From: Nitzschia sp. pyKryTriq1
Lineage: Eukaryota > Bacillariophyta > Bacillariophyceae > Bacillariales > Bacillariaceae
Length of the DNA: 64,000 nt
NCBI GenBank assembly: GCA_956465555.1
Contig: OY101115.1
Span: 868,001 to 932,000, forward strand
Direction: 5' to 3'
This document shows, piece by piece, positions 63,377 to 64,000 of the stretch; within the stretch, counting starts at the first letter, position 1, and each line of letters begins with the position of its first letter. The position numbers and the translations under genes were made by a program. The notes under the pieces are model-generated. The model saw only the letters and a program-made list of their open reading frames with translations. It was not told where the DNA came from and did not search any database.

Positions 63377-64000
63377 CTAAACTTGACCGGCCACAACTTC
63401 TCGAAGGTGAGCACCAAGATCGATTGACTGCTTCGTTGGGCCACCACCATTGCCAAGGATCCCTCTCGTTAGATTCGCAAGCACTACGGTAGACAAACTA
63501 GCATTTTCAGTATCCGGGAACTCATTCCACGGGCGAAGATCGTAGGCCTCGTCCCATCCCCTTTTCTTCCTCTCTGCCTTATCCAGGCCCTTGTCCAAAG
63601 TCCCCAAAAGTTGGTGGATTTCTGTGACTCTTTTCGCGGCTAGCTTCGAGTCATAGTGACCAGACAGAACCTTATCTAGGTCGATTGAGTCATCAGGTGC
63701 CCTCATTGGATTCCCTCCGCCACTGTACAGTAGATGCAATTGCAGTAAGCATCATACTTTCCACGCAAGGCACCCCAAGGGATAGCAGCGGACGCCAACT
63801 TACATTTTTTTCATATTCTCTTCGTACGACTTCTTTTTGTTCCACTTTTTGCCTTCGCTCAGCAAGTTTTTATACCGAGATTTGGCCGTGTCGTACATGC
63901 CAAACGCGTGCAGCATGTTGTGACACCACAACGCGTGACCAAGCCCAATGCCATTGGCCTCCCTTTCAAGCGGGCTGGGAATTTTCAAAAGTCCCTCCGC
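63377..64000 (-). CDS. Unknown protein, 3' part of a gene cut by the window edge
   Basis: Exon 63804-64000 (open to the edge) and last exon 63377-63722, joined across an 81-bp GTAAGT...CAG intron in phase 2, give ~180 residues of the C-terminus. The join reads NMKKIGGGNPMRAPDDSIDLD. The upstream part has LGHALWCHNMLHAFGMYDTAKSRYKNLL, possibly helical repeats. No domain is recognised. The start lies beyond 64000. Confidence 0.6.

Noticed and set aside
1-64000. tRNA, rRNA or other structured RNA genes
   Set aside because: I looked for T-loop GGTTCGA-type boxes and acceptor pairing between genes and found no convincing candidate; the few GGTTCG matches lie in coding sequence or lack a partner box.

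Overview
The window looks like nuclear DNA of a photosynthetic stramenopile, most probably a diatom. Genes are compact (about one per 2 kb, on both strands) with few, short GT-AG introns of roughly 70-240 bp. Several presequences carry the diatom-style plastid signature (signal peptide followed by a phenylalanine-containing cleavage motif such as AAF, QGF or TAF). Eukaryotic nuclear genes such as RPB2, OGG1, ERO1 and an OSCA/TMEM63 channel lie beside algal organellar functions. There are no rRNA or tRNA genes, no CRISPR array and no virus-like element that I can see.

Layout. 0-6 kb: START-domain protein, Q-rich protein, phosphotransferase. 6.4-7.6 kb: a compact, highly symmetric non-autonomous DNA element. 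7.7-9.4 kb: a small thylakoid-targeted protein, then a thioredoxin-like gene with two in-frame TGA codons and a SECIS-like hairpin behind it, read here as a selenoprotein. 9.4-23 kb: ER DnaJ/TPR co-chaperone, nucleolar-type acidic/basic protein, Nudix hydrolase, GatB, acylphosphatase-like protein, a small two-exon gene, TrhO, and a three-exon secreted protein. 23.4-39.3 kb is the most remarkable stretch: a single ORF fusing ERO1 (ER disulfide oxidase) to a soluble fumarate reductase and a cytochrome b5; an orphan P-loop ATPase; an RS-rich protein fused to cobyric acid synthase (CobQ); and two tandem fumarate reductase-(cytochrome b5)2 paralogs that share an 820-bp apparently identical core, most simply explained by gene conversion. 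39.5-40 kb holds a second small inverted-repeat element. 40.9-64 kb: O-acetylhomoserine sulfhydrylase-type enzyme, OSCA/TMEM63 channel, RPB2, HPP-family membrane protein, a plastid BASS-type transporter, histidine phosphatase, a small gene overlapping it tail to tail, OGG1, a cytochrome P450, and an edge-truncated unknown gene.

How it fits together. The ERO1-fumarate reductase-b5 fusion suggests that disulfide formation in the secretory pathway can hand electrons to fumarate instead of oxygen. The two neighbouring membrane-anchored or secretory fumarate reductase-b5 proteins may be partners or relatives in the same redox chemistry. The ER DnaJ/TPR co-chaperone and the candidate Sec-containing thioredoxin-like protein add to the local redox and protein-folding theme, but no operon logic is implied in a eukaryote. 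Exon joins were deduced by eye from frame, splice sites and family conservation; no alignment or database search was run.
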